A stretch of DNA of 64,000 nt from Winogradskyella algicola (lineage in GTDB: Bacteria > Bacteroidota > Bacteroidia > Flavobacteriales > Flavobacteriaceae), in contig NZ_SZQF01000008.1 in the NCBI RefSeq assembly GCF_005869935.1, forward strand, positions 159,266-223,265, given 5' to 3'. Shown in pieces: positions 48,160 to 57,157 of the stretch. The notes beneath the pieces are model-generated. The model was not told the DNA's origin. It did not search any database and saw only the letters and a program-made list of their open reading frames with translations. The position numbers and the translations under genes are program-made. The number at the start of each line of letters is the position of its first letter. The stretch's first letter is position 1.

Positions 48160-49005
48160 TTAATAATCTCCTAAAGTTTCTGCATTTTGAGCTAAGCCTA
48201 CAGCTAATTGTTCGTCGTTTGGCGCTTTACCATGCCAAGCATGTGTATGCATCATAAAATCTACACCATTACCCATTACTGTTTTAAGCAGTACACAAAT
48301 AGGTTTGCCGTTTCCGGAAAGTGATTTGGCAGTTGCCATACCTTTTAAAATGGCTTCGATATTGTTACCTTCATTTATTTCCACAACGTCCCAACCAAAA
48401 GCTTCAAATTTAGCCTTTATGTTACCCATAGGTAAAACATTGTCTGTTGATCCATCAATCTGTTGACCGTTAAGATCAATCGCTGTAATGAGGTTGTCTA
48501 CTTTGTTACCAGCAGCATACATAATAGCTTCCCAGTTTTGTCCTTCTTGTAACTCACCGTCACCATGAAGACTGTAAATAAGATGATTGTCATTGTTTAA
48601 TTTCTTCGTTTCTGCGGCGCCAATTGCAACAGACATACCTTGTCCCAAAGAACCAGAAGCAATTCTTACACCTGGTAAACCTTCATGAGTTGTTGGGTGA
48701 CCTTGTAATCTAGAGTCTATTAATCTAAACGTGTTTAATTCTTCAACAGGAAAGTATCCTGTTCTCGCAAGTACACTGTAATAAACAGGTGAGATATGAC
48801 CATTGGATAGGAAAAATAAATCTTCACCAATACCATCCATATCAAAACCTTCTTTGGTTTCCATTAATTCTTTGTAAAGACAAACAAAAAATTCTGCGCA
48901 ACCTAATGATCCGCCAGGGTGACCAGAATTTACTTTGTGTACCATACGTAGGATATCTCTACGAACTTGAGTAGTTAAATCTTCTAATTGTTGAATATTA
49001 GACAT
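48160..49005 (-). CDS. Transketolase, N-terminal subunit
   Basis: 281 residues. Thiamine-diphosphate-binding domain: 'HKVNSGHPGGSLGCAEFFV', the metal/cofactor motif 'YSLHGDGELQEGQNWEA', and 'AFGWDVVEINEGN'. Partner of the following C-terminal subunit. It has a full-consensus promoter directly upstream. Together they are a complete two-chain transketolase of about 600 residues. Confidence 0.9.
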   Translation of the reverse strand: MSNIQQLEDLTTQVRRDILRMVHKVNSGHPGGSLGCAEFFVCLYKELMETKEGFDMDGIGEDLFFLSNGHISPVYYSVLARTGYFPVEELNTFRLIDSRLQGHPTTHEGLPGVRIASGSLGQGMSVAIGAAETKKLNNDNHLIYSLHGDGELQEGQNWEAIMYAAGNKVDNLITAIDLNGQQIDGSTDNVLPMGNIKAKFEAFGWDVVEINEGNNIEAILKGMATAKSLSGNGKPICVLLKTVMGNGVDFMMHTHAWHGKAPNDEQLAVGLAQNAETLGDY

Positions 49006-49029
49006 GTTTTTTAGGTTAAATTAATGCTG

Positions 49030-49059
49030 CAAAAATAACTTTTTATAAGTCGCATTCAA
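49030..49059 (-). promoter_or_regulatory. Promoter of the transketolase genes (TTG-N19-TATTTTTG)
   Basis: On the minus strand TTG (49059-49057; TTTG counting 49060), exactly 19 bases, TATTTTTG (49037-49030), 24 bases before the ATG at 49005. Full match to the phylum consensus. Confidence 0.72.
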
Positions 49060-49146
49060 AAGTCGAATAGTGCCACTTATTAACGATTTTAATGAATTGC
49101 TAACAATTTTTGAATTTAATTAAGATGCCAATGTATTTGAGTTAAT

Positions 49147-49154
49147 TATATTTG
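49147..49154 (+). promoter_or_regulatory. Candidate -7 element TATATTTG for tgt
   Basis: Exact TAnnTTTG match 17 bases before the tgt ATG, so the mRNA leader would be about 10 bases. No TTG at 19-base spacing. Confidence 0.45.
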
Positions 49155-49171
49155 CCACCAGACTTACATTT

Positions 49172-50302
49172 ATGGAATTTAATTGCTTAGCAAAAGATAA
49201 AGAATCAAAGGCAAGAGCTGGTGTTGTTACAACAGATCATGGAACAATTGAAACACCAATTTTTATGCCTGTTGGTACTGTTGGTACTGTGAAAGGTGTA
49301 CATCAGCGCGAATTAAAAAATGATGTTAACCCAGATATCATTTTAGGAAATACCTACCATTTATACCTACGTCCTCAAACACCTATTTTAGAACAAGTAG
49401 GTGGACTACATAAGTTTATGAATTGGGATAGAAATATTTTGACTGATTCTGGAGGTTACCAAGTGTATTCTTTATCTGCAAATAGAAAAATTAAAGAAGA
49501 AGGTGTTAAGTTTAAATCCCATATTGATGGTAGCTACCATGTGTTTACACCTGAAAATGTAATGGAAATTCAACGATCTATAGGTGCTGACATCATTATG
49601 GCGTTTGATGAATGTACACCTTATCCATGTGACTATAATTATGCAAAACGTTCTATGCATATGACGCATCGTTGGCTAGAACGATGTCTAACACATTTGG
49701 ATAAAGTACCTTTTAAGTATGGTTATGAGCAAACGTTTTTTCCAATAGTACAAGGCAGTACTTATAAAGATCTAAGAATTCAATCAGCAGAATATATTGC
49801 GAATGCAGGTGCACAAGGAAATGCAATAGGTGGATTATCAGTTGGTGAACCAGCAGAAGAAATGTATGCCATGACCGAAGTAGTTTGCGATATCTTACCA
49901 GAGGATAAGCCACGTTATTTGATGGGAGTTGGTACACCAATCAATATTTTAGAAAATATCGCGTTAAGTGTAGATATGTTTGACTGTGTAATGCCTACCA
50001 GAAATGCCAGAAATGGGATGCTATTTACAGCCCATGGTACCATAAATATTAAAAATAAAAAATGGGCTGAAGATTTTTCGCCAATTGATGAAATGGGAAT
50101 CACCTTTGTAGATACCGAGTACAGTAAGGCATATCTAAAACATTTATTCTCTGTTAATGAATTATTAGGAAAGCAAATAGCTACTATTCATAATTTAGGC
50201 TTTTATTTATGGTTGGTAAGAGAAGCCAGAAAGCATATTATTGAAGGTGATTTTAAAACATGGAAAGAAAAAATGGTTAAACAAATGGATAAAAGATTAT
50301 AG
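49172..50302 (+). CDS. tgt: Queuine/preQ1 tRNA-ribosyltransferase (TGT), zinc cysteines missing
   Basis: ATG start, 376 residues. Exchanges G34 for preQ1 in tRNAs with GUN anticodons. Catalytic Asp92 (LTDSGGYQVYS) and nucleophile Asp271 (FDCVMPTRNARNG) are present, as are 'GGLSVGE' and 'YLMGVG'. Aligned without gaps to Zymomonas TGT (Asp280, Cys318, Cys320, Cys323, His349 from memory), the three zinc cysteines correspond to Gly309, Thr311 and Asp314 here; only His340 remains. So this enzyme probably lacks the structural zinc. Followed by an LptF/G permease gene 3 bases later. Confidence 0.93.
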   Translation: MEFNCLAKDKESKARAGVVTTDHGTIETPIFMPVGTVGTVKGVHQRELKNDVNPDIILGNTYHLYLRPQTPILEQVGGLHKFMNWDRNILTDSGGYQVYSLSANRKIKEEGVKFKSHIDGSYHVFTPENVMEIQRSIGADIIMAFDECTPYPCDYNYAKRSMHMTHRWLERCLTHLDKVPFKYGYEQTFFPIVQGSTYKDLRIQSAEYIANAGAQGNAIGGLSVGEPAEEMYAMTEVVCDILPEDKPRYLMGVGTPINILENIALSVDMFDCVMPTRNARNGMLFTAHGTINIKNKKWAEDFSPIDEMGITFVDTEYSKAYLKHLFSVNELLGKQIATIHNLGFYLWLVREARKHIIEGDFKTWKEKMVKQMDKRL

Positions 50303-50305
50303 TAA

Positions 50306-51382
50306 GTGAAAATCCTAGATTGGTACATACTTAAGCGTTATTTGTTAACATTTTTAATGATGTTGTTGCTGTTTATTCCTATTGGTATTACAGTAGACTT
50401 AGCAGAAAAGGTCGGGAAAATAATAGAAAATAAAGCACCATTTGGTGAAGTTACAGCGTATTACGTAGATTTTACAGTTTACTTTGCTAATCTTTTATTT
50501 CCTCTTTTCTTATTTTTATCTGTTATTTGGTTTACTTCAAAGTTGGCCAACAATACAGAGATTGTTGCTTTTTTAAGTTCTGGGGTGTCATTTACCAGAT
50601 TCTTAAGACCTTATTTAATAGGAGCCACTATTATTTCTGGTGTAGCTTTAGTTTTGGGTATGTATTTGGCTCCAATAGCTAGTCAAGGCTTTAACCAGTT
50701 TAAATATAAGTACCTTAAAAAGAATAAAAAAATACAAGAAACCAGAGATGTATATCAACAAATTAACGATAACGATTATATCTATGTAAGTAGCTTCTCA
50801 CCAAAGAGTAAGACAGGAAATAATTTTACTTACGAGCATTTTGAAGGCAATGAATTAAAATATAAAATCTTTGCAGATAATATTAGATTTATTGAAAAAG
50901 ATAGTAGCTATAGGTTAACAAACTACTTAAAACGTACTTTTGAAAATAATAGTGAAATCATAGAAAAAGTAAGACGAAAGGATACTATTTTTTCTTTTGA
51001 ACTCGAAGATTTAACACCCTTAGAGTATGCAGCCGAAACAAAATCTTATGCAGAACTTCTAAGATTTATTGAATCAGAAAAAAAGAAAGGGTCAAAAAAT
51101 ATCGGCAGATATGAGGTGGTTAAATTAAAAAAATGGAGTTTACCTGTTTCAATATTTATATTAACTATTATTGCAGTTGCAGTATCATCTGTTAAACGTA
51201 GAGGTGGTATGGGTGTAAATTTGGCTTTTGGTATTGCTATTGCTATGATTTATGTCTTTTTTGATAAGATTTTCGGTGTTATGGCTGAGCAATCAAATTT
51301 TTCACCTGTAATAGCTGTATGGTTTCCTAACTTTATATTTGGTATTTTAGCTGTATACCTTCTACAGAATGCCAAACGCTAG
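50306..51382 (+). CDS. LptF/LptG-family LPS export permease
   Basis: GTG start, 358 residues. Three N-terminal helices ('ILDWYILKRYLLTFLMMLLLFIPI'), a periplasmic beta-jellyroll domain (about residues 130-260), three C-terminal helices, as in YjgP/YjgQ permeases. It should pair with LptB (14951-15691) to lift LPS from the inner membrane. LptF and LptG cannot be told apart reliably in this phylum. It is tightly linked to tgt (3 bases) and overlaps the next gene by 14 bases. Confidence 0.87.
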   Translation: MKILDWYILKRYLLTFLMMLLLFIPIGITVDLAEKVGKIIENKAPFGEVTAYYVDFTVYFANLLFPLFLFLSVIWFTSKLANNTEIVAFLSSGVSFTRFLRPYLIGATIISGVALVLGMYLAPIASQGFNQFKYKYLKKNKKIQETRDVYQQINDNDYIYVSSFSPKSKTGNNFTYEHFEGNELKYKIFADNIRFIEKDSSYRLTNYLKRTFENNSEIIEKVRRKDTIFSFELEDLTPLEYAAETKSYAELLRFIESEKKKGSKNIGRYEVVKLKKWSLPVSIFILTIIAVAVSSVKRRGGMGVNLAFGIAIAMIYVFFDKIFGVMAEQSNFSPVIAVWFPNFIFGILAVYLLQNAKR

Positions 51383-52271
51383 ATTTAAGGATTATCTTCA
51401 TTTACACTTTCTGGTTTTTATAGCTGGTTTTACGGCAATTCTGGGTAAAGAAATATCTGCTGGTGCAACTGCAATAGTTTGGTACAGAATGGTAATTGCT
51501 GCTATATTAATGTTTGTCTACATAAAAATAATAAAACTTAATATAACGGTAAGTAGAAAAACCATTCTTAAATTTTCTGCAGCAGGTGTAATTATAGCCT
51601 TACATTGGATTACTTTTTTTGAATCTATAAAACAATCAAATGTTTCAATTGCTTTGGCAATGTTTTCATCAGGTGCTTTTTTCGCATCTTTTATTGAGCC
51701 TATTTTTTTTAAGAGGCGCATTTTAGTTTATGAAATAGGTTTTGGATTGATAGTAATTCTAGGAGTCTTTTTGATTACTAGTAGCGAACTAAAATATATT
51801 AACGGAATCATTTTAGGATTACTTTCTGCACTTTTTTCAACATTATTCGCCGTTATCAATGGACGTTTTATAGAGCGATATAACGCAACCGTTATTTCAT
51901 TTTACGAATTTATTAGTGGTGTCATTTTTTTAAGTCTATTTATTCATTTTTCGGGAATTCACTTCAACGAACAATTCTTTAAACTCTCACAAAGCGATTG
52001 GATTTATATTTTTATATTAGCCTCAATATGTACAGCGTATGCCTTTATTGGTGCAGTAGAAGTTATGAGACATATTAGCCCATTCACTGTAATTTTGACC
52101 TATAATTTAGAGCCAATCTACGGCATAATTTTAGCCTTGTTCCTTTTTCCAGAGACCGAAAAGATGTCACCTCAATTTTATTTAGGTGCTGCCTTAATAA
52201 TATCTATGGTACTTCTAGATGCTTTATTAAAAAACTATAAAACACGAAAACAAAAAAAAGATGCCAATTAA
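51369..52271 (+). CDS. EamA-family (DMT) transporter
   Basis: ATG start, 300 residues with about ten hydrophobic helices and two EamA repeats ('FLVFIAGFTAILGKEISAGATAIVWYRM' and 'LGLLSALFSTLFAVINGRFIERYNATVI'). The family carries metabolites or amino acids across the inner membrane; substrate unknown. Its start lies 14 bases inside the end of the LptF/G gene, so the tgt-lptFG-eamA genes form one unit. Confidence 0.87.
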   Translation: MPNARFKDYLHLHFLVFIAGFTAILGKEISAGATAIVWYRMVIAAILMFVYIKIIKLNITVSRKTILKFSAAGVIIALHWITFFESIKQSNVSIALAMFSSGAFFASFIEPIFFKRRILVYEIGFGLIVILGVFLITSSELKYINGIILGLLSALFSTLFAVINGRFIERYNATVISFYEFISGVIFLSLFIHFSGIHFNEQFFKLSQSDWIYIFILASICTAYAFIGAVEVMRHISPFTVILTYNLEPIYGIILALFLFPETEKMSPQFYLGAALIISMVLLDALLKNYKTRKQKKDAN

Positions 52272-52289
52272 CAATTAAAGTTAGTATGT

Positions 52290-52297
52290 TACCTTTG
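52290..52297 (+). promoter_or_regulatory. Candidate distal -7 element TACCTTTG for accA
   Basis: Exact TAnnTTTG match 122 bases before accA; TTA at the expected -33 place (52268-52270). A long leader would result. Confidence 0.4.
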
Positions 52298-52375
52298 CAA
52301 TAATATATTTTATAACTAACTATAAAAGGAGCCTACTTAATATTAATTTTTTTATAAAAAGTGAATTAGAATACG

Positions 52376-52383
52376 TAGGTTTG
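52376..52383 (+). promoter_or_regulatory. Candidate proximal -7 element TAGGTTTG for accA
   Basis: Second exact TAnnTTTG match, 36 bases before the accA ATG, without a -33 TTG. Two promoters in tandem are possible. Confidence 0.35.
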
Positions 52384-52418
52384 TAAACTTTACTAACTTA
52401 AAACTAACTTCAAATTGT

Positions 52419-53372
52419 ATGGAATATTTAGAGTTTGAATTACCGATAAAAGAACTAGAAGAGCAGCTAGATAAATGCCAGATTATAGGAAAAGAAAGTG
52501 ATGTAGACGTAACTGAAACTTGTAAGCAGATTGAAAAGAAACTTGCTGAAACAAAAAAAGAGATTTATAAAAATCTAACAGCATGGCAACGTGTACAACT
52601 GTCTCGTCATCCTAATAGACCTTACACCTTAGACCATATCAGAGCACTTTGTGGTGACTCTTTTTTAGAATTGCATGGAGATCGCAACGTTAAAGACGAC
52701 AAAGCTATGATTGGCGGTTTGGGTAAAATAGGCGACCAAACATATATGTTTATTGGTCAGCAAAAAGGATATAATACCAAGACCAGACAATATAGAAATT
52801 TTGGAATGTCAAATCCAGAAGGTTACCGTAAGGCACTGCGTCTTATGAAATCTGCGGAAAAGTTTGGAATTCCTGTAGTGACATTAATAGATACTCCTGG
52901 CGCTTATCCTGGCTTAGAAGCTGAGGAAAGAGGACAGGGTGAAGCAATAGCAAGAAATATTTTAGAAATGTCTCGTTTAAAAGTTCCTATTATAACCATT
53001 ATTATTGGTGAAGGAGCTTCCGGTGGAGCTTTAGGGATTGGAGTAGGTGATAAGGTGATGATGCTAGAAAACACTTGGTATTCTGTAATTTCACCAGAAT
53101 CTTGTTCTTCAATTTTATGGCGAAGTTGGGAGTACAAAGAGCAAGCAGCTGAAGCTTTAAAGCTAACTGCTAAAGATATGAAGCGTATGAAGCTTGTAGA
53201 CCAAATCATTAAAGAACCTCTTGGCGGTGCACATACAGATAGAGAAAAAACATTTTTGGCAGTTAGCGATGCTATTGTAAAATCGTACAACGAGTTAAAA
53301 AACTTATCACCAAAAGAATTAGTCAAAAAACGTATGGATAAATACGATAAAATGGGTGTCTATAAAGACTAA
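52419..53372 (+). CDS. accA: Acetyl-CoA carboxylase carboxyltransferase subunit alpha
   Basis: ATG start, 317 residues, the usual length. Begins '[15 protein letters not shown]', with '[20 protein letters not shown]', '[26 protein letters not shown]' and '[15 protein letters not shown]' forming the acyl-CoA and biotin sites. It transfers the carboxyl group from biotin to acetyl-CoA in fatty acid synthesis, with AccD. Single gene, with a terminator. Confidence 0.95.
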   Translation: MEYLEFELPIKELEEQLDKCQIIGKESDVDVTETCKQIEKKLAETKKEIYKNLTAWQRVQLSRHPNRPYTLDHIRALCGDSFLELHGDRNVKDDKAMIGGLGKIGDQTYMFIGQQKGYNTKTRQYRNFGMSNPEGYRKALRLMKSAEKFGIPVVTLIDTPGAYPGLEAEERGQGEAIARNILEMSRLKVPIITIIIGEGASGGALGIGVGDKVMMLENTWYSVISPESCSSILWRSWEYKEQAAEALKLTAKDMKRMKLVDQIIKEPLGGAHTDREKTFLAVSDAIVKSYNELKNLSPKELVKKRMDKYDKMGVYKD

Positions 53373-53397
53373 TATCAACAAACATAAGCAACTAAAA

Positions 53398-53427
53398 AAA
53401 ACTGAAGTTGAATCTTCGGTTTTTTTT
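53398..53427 (+). terminator. Terminator after accA
   Basis: 10-base stem AAAACTGAAG/CTTCGGTTTT (one G-T pair), 6-base loop, run of eight T. Confidence 0.8.
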
Positions 53428-53527
53428 GGCGCTATTAACAATATAATCAAGTTATTAACAGTTAAATTGTTGAAGAACTGTTAAGATTGAAGCTGACATT
53501 AATCATAGTTCGTCAGTACTATTTAAC

Positions 53528-53535
53528 TACTTTTG
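53528..53535 (+). promoter_or_regulatory. Candidate -7 element TACTTTTG for dnaB
   Basis: Exact TAnnTTTG match only 6 bases before the ATG at 53542, so transcription would begin at or next to the start codon (leaderless or nearly so). A weak -33 (TTCG at 53509-53512) is 15 bases upstream. Confidence 0.45.
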
Positions 53536-53541
53536 TTATTT

Positions 53542-55071
53542 ATGAAACAACCCAACCCAATACAAGGTTACAAAGTCGATAAAAGCACAATCATAAGCTT
53601 AGAGAAGGGGAAAATACCTCCTCAAGCTACTGATTTAGAGGAAGTTGTTCTCGGAGCAATGATGATTGACAAAAAAGGTGTTGATGAGGTTATTGATATT
53701 TTAAGTCCAGATGCTTTTTATAAAGATGCTCATAAATACATCTTCGAAGCTATTTTCAAATTATTTGAAAACAGCGAACCAATAGACTTATTAACCGTTT
53801 CTTCTCAATTAAAGAAAGATGAAAAATTAGATTTGGTTGGTGGTGATTTTTATCTTATTTCTTTAACACAAAGAGTGTCTTCTTCAGCTCATATCGAGTT
53901 TCATGCACGCATCATACTTCAAAAGTATATTCAACGTAGTTTAATTAAGATTTCTAACGAAATTATCGAAGAAGCTTATGACGAAACTAAAGATGTTTTT
54001 GATCTTTTAGATAATGCAGAAGCTAAACTTTATGAAGTTACTCAAGGTAACGTTAAAAAATCGACAGAGACAGCACAGAGCTTAGTAATTCAAGCAAAAA
54101 AGAAGATTGAAGAGATATCAAATAAGGAAGGATTAAGTGGTATACCAACAGGTTTTGATAAGTTAGATAAATTGACTTCTGGTTGGCAACCAAGTGATTT
54201 AATTATTGTTGCAGCTCGTCCAGGTATGGGTAAAACAGCATTGACGCTAACCATGGCGCGTAATATAGCTGTAGATTTTAATACACCTGTAGCTTTTTTT
54301 TCCTTAGAGATGTCTTCCGTACAGTTAATAACTCGTTTAATTTCTAGTGAAACAGGGTTGTCTTCAGAAAAATTAAGAACTGGTAAGTTAGAAAAGCACG
54401 AGTGGGAACAGCTTAACGTTAAAGTGAAAACCCTAGAAAAGGCACCTTTATATATAGATGACACTCCTTCTTTATCAATCTTCGATTTAAGAGCAAAGGC
54501 ACGTCGTCTAGCATCACAGTATGGTATCAAAATGATAATGATAGATTATCTACAGTTAATGACTGCTGGTGGTAGCCAAAAAGGTGGTAACCGTGAGCAG
54601 GAAATTTCTATGATTTCTCGTAACCTTAAGGCATTGGCAAAAGAACTTAATGTTCCAGTAATTGCATTGTCTCAGTTATCTCGTGCTGTTGAGACACGTG
54701 GTGGAAGCAAAAGACCCTTACTGTCAGACTTGCGTGAGTCTGGTGCTATTGAACAAGATGCAGATATTGTATCATTCATTTACAGACCAGAATATTACAA
54801 AATTGATGAGTGGGATGATGAAGAACGTTCACCAACTGAAGGCCAAGGCGAATTTATTGTAGCAAAACACAGAAATGGTGGCTTGGAAAATATAAGACTT
54901 AAGTTTATCGGTCATCTTGGTAAGTTTGATAACTTGGATGATTTTGATACACCTTTTGAGTTTCAATCAAAGTTAAATGCGGCTGCTAATGATGACACCT
55001 TTAAACCAGATAGTTTCCCTTCGGCATCTGATGCGTTTGATGATCCAGAAGATGATGGAGTACCTTTTTAA
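53542..55071 (+). CDS. dnaB: Replicative DNA helicase DnaB
   Basis: The frame opens at TTG 53533; ATG 53542 (MKQPNPIQGYKVDKS) is preferred, 509 residues. N-terminal DnaB domain ('QATDLEEVVLGAMMIDKKGVDEVI'), C-terminal RecA-like ATPase with Walker A 'AARPGMGKTALTL', Walker B 'MIMIDYLQLM', and the arginine-finger region 'DLRESGAIEQDADIVSFIYRPEYY'. Hexameric helicase of the replication fork. No intein is present. Acidic C-terminus. Confidence 0.95.
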   Translation: MKQPNPIQGYKVDKSTIISLEKGKIPPQATDLEEVVLGAMMIDKKGVDEVIDILSPDAFYKDAHKYIFEAIFKLFENSEPIDLLTVSSQLKKDEKLDLVGGDFYLISLTQRVSSSAHIEFHARIILQKYIQRSLIKISNEIIEEAYDETKDVFDLLDNAEAKLYEVTQGNVKKSTETAQSLVIQAKKKIEEISNKEGLSGIPTGFDKLDKLTSGWQPSDLIIVAARPGMGKTALTLTMARNIAVDFNTPVAFFSLEMSSVQLITRLISSETGLSSEKLRTGKLEKHEWEQLNVKVKTLEKAPLYIDDTPSLSIFDLRAKARRLASQYGIKMIMIDYLQLMTAGGSQKGGNREQEISMISRNLKALAKELNVPVIALSQLSRAVETRGGSKRPLLSDLRESGAIEQDADIVSFIYRPEYYKIDEWDDEERSPTEGQGEFIVAKHRNGGLENIRLKFIGHLGKFDNLDDFDTPFEFQSKLNAAANDDTFKPDSFPSASDAFDDPEDDGVPF

Positions 55072-55143
55072 CATCATTTTATAATTACTAAGCCTCTTTT
55101 TTAACCTATCTTTACCTCTGTTATTTAAGAAGAAAATTGCCTC

Positions 55144-56178
55144 ATGTTAGATCAAAGACGCACAACAAATATTCTGTTGTTAATCATTGCTATTCCTTTA
55201 GTATTTTATTTGCTTAAAGTACTATCTTTCATATTCATTCCGTTAATATTTTCAATGTTTATTGCGTTATTGTTTCTACCTCTAATGCGTCAATTAGGAA
55301 GAAGGAAAGTTCCAAAATTTTTAAGCATCATTGTTGTTCTACTTTTAGTATCTGCCTGTGTCTATTTAGGTGTAGAATTGATACAGCTATCTAGTAAGGA
55401 AATTTTGGCAACTAAATCAGATTTTTTTCCAAAGGCAGAAGAAAAACTAGCAGACTTAAAAGTTTATTTATCAAATAGTTTTGGCATTGAATTCCAACAA
55501 GATAAAAATATACTAGCACAGTTTTTTGAAAAAGAAAATCTCGGCAGTACATTCGGTTTTTTGCGAACCTTTTTTACAACATTATTAATGACAGCGTTCT
55601 TTGTTGTACTTTGGTTAGGTGAATCTATTAATGTGCATAATCTCCTTAATAACACACTGTTAAAACAAAAACATACTTCAATTAAAGCTTTTATGAAGAT
55701 TGAAAAAGACTTGATTAAATTTATAAAAGTGAAATTTTTGGTTAGTGCTTTAACTGGTTTGTTTACGGGTTTAATGTGTGTAATGTTTGATGTGAGTTTT
55801 CCGATTTTTTGGGGCTTATTTGCCTTTGCTATTAACTTTGTGCAAATGGTAGGTTCTTTTATTTCGGTGATTTTACTTTCAATTTTTGCATTTGTAGAAT
55901 TAGATCCGACAAGTACATTGCTCTTCTTTATAATTTCAATTTCAATGGTTCAGGTAGTTTTTGGTGCTATTTTAGAACCTATTTTTATGGGAAAATCTTT
56001 CTCAATAAATATCATAGCCGTATTAGTTATGTTGATGTTTTGGGGATTTCTCTGGGGAATTCCTGGACTAATAATGGCTATTCCTATAACTGTTTTTATC
56101 AAGATTATTTTAGAACAATTTCCAAGTACTAAGGTCATTGCGAGTCTTCTTTCTGGCAATGAGACAAAATTAGATTAA
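55144..56178 (+). CDS. AI-2E family transporter (YhhQ/YdiK-like permease)
   Basis: ATG start, 344 residues with seven or eight hydrophobic helices. The family pattern is 'FIFIPLIFSMFIALLFLPLMRQLGRRKVPKFLSIIVVLL' at the N-terminus and 'GAILEPIFMGKSFSINIIAVLVMLMFWGFLWGIPGLIMAIPITVFIKIILEQ' at the C-terminus. Members export autoinducer-2, sodium/protons or other small solutes; specificity not predictable. Confidence 0.87.
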   Translation: MLDQRRTTNILLLIIAIPLVFYLLKVLSFIFIPLIFSMFIALLFLPLMRQLGRRKVPKFLSIIVVLLLVSACVYLGVELIQLSSKEILATKSDFFPKAEEKLADLKVYLSNSFGIEFQQDKNILAQFFEKENLGSTFGFLRTFFTTLLMTAFFVVLWLGESINVHNLLNNTLLKQKHTSIKAFMKIEKDLIKFIKVKFLVSALTGLFTGLMCVMFDVSFPIFWGLFAFAINFVQMVGSFISVILLSIFAFVELDPTSTLLFFIISISMVQVVFGAILEPIFMGKSFSINIIAVLVMLMFWGFLWGIPGLIMAIPITVFIKIILEQFPSTKVIASLLSGNETKLD

Positions 56179-56239
56179 GACTTTTAAGCGTTTTTAGCGT
56201 TGTAATTTTTAAGTATCTTCATGCCATAAACAAAACATT

Positions 56240-57157
56240 ATGGTTCACGGCACGCACAATGCACAAGAAGACTCCAGAAACGATACTATTCTTATTTCCA
56301 TTAATGACGAGCTATTTCCTCGAAACGAAGCAAAAATTTCTGTTTTTGATAGTGGTTATTTAGTAGGTGATGGTGTGTGGGAAGCCTTACGGTTACACAA
56401 TGGCGTTCTAGTATTTATCGAAGACCATTTTAATCGTTTGTGGCAATCTGCTAAAACGGTTGGTATGGTACTGCCATTTACCAAAAAAGAGTTAACCCAA
56501 AAAGTATGGGATACTCTTAATGCTAATGGTATGAAAGATGACGTACACGTAAGAATAATGGTAACGCGTGGCATTAAAAAAACACCATCCCAAGACCCAA
56601 GGTTAACCATTTCCGGACCAAATGTGGTGATTATTCCAGAGTATAAAAAAGCTTCAAAAGTATCTAAAGAAAAAGGGATTACCTTGTTTACGAGTACCAT
56701 AAGAAGAGGTTCGCCAGATTATCTAGACCCAAGGTTGAATTGCCATAGTAAGCTTCATGAAGTTCAGGCGCTTATTCAAGCGATTGAAGCTGGAGCTGAT
56801 GAAGCTTTAATGCTAGACGTTAATGGATTTGTAGCCACTTGTAATGCTACTAATTTTTTTATTGTTAAAAATGGCGAAGTGTGGACATCTACAAGCAAGT
56901 ATTGTATGAATGGTATTACTAGAGCTAAGGTTATAGAAGTTTGCAATACTAACAATATACCTTGTTTTCAAAAAGATTTTTCTTTGTTTGATGTATATGG
57001 AGCAGACGAGGCTTTTGTTACAGGAACTTTCGGAGGTTTAACACCTGTTACAAAAATCGATGGGCGACAAATAGGCGAGGGTAAGTGTGGAAAAATGACT
57101 AGAGAGCTTAGCGATTTGTACGAAAAGTTAATCGAAAAAACAGTTGCCAATGGATAA
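56240..57157 (+). CDS. Class IV PLP aminotransferase (BCAT/DAAT-like)
   Basis: ATG start, 305 residues. Fold-type IV PLP enzyme: Lys171 in 'NCHSKLHEVQALIQA' binds PLP, Arg near 66 and 'DEALMLDVNGFVATCNATNFFIVKNGEVWT' give the cofactor and Glu sites, then 'FGGLTPVTKIDGR'. The best comparison is to branched-chain or D-amino-acid aminotransferases; 4-amino-4-deoxychorismate lyase is an alternative. It overlaps by 8 bases the sulfotransferase-like gene, and the pair resembles the two halves of plant 'BCAT-like' fusion proteins. Confidence 0.83.
   Translation: MVHGTHNAQEDSRNDTILISINDELFPRNEAKISVFDSGYLVGDGVWEALRLHNGVLVFIEDHFNRLWQSAKTVGMVLPFTKKELTQKVWDTLNANGMKDDVHVRIMVTRGIKKTPSQDPRLTISGPNVVIIPEYKKASKVSKEKGITLFTSTIRRGSPDYLDPRLNCHSKLHEVQALIQAIEAGADEALMLDVNGFVATCNATNFFIVKNGEVWTSTSKYCMNGITRAKVIEVCNTNNIPCFQKDFSLFDVYGADEAFVTGTFGGLTPVTKIDGRQIGEGKCGKMTRELSDLYEKLIEKTVANG

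Noticed and set aside
47187..49005. Transketolase split seen as a broken gene
   Set aside because: The two parts have separate starts, a 19-base gap and complete domains; two-subunit transketolases are a known normal form.
52904..53326. 140-codon open frame antisense to accA
   Set aside because: Shadow of accA; no motif or start signal.
54090..54530. 146-codon open frame antisense to dnaB
   Set aside because: Lies inside the ATPase domain of dnaB; no supporting feature.
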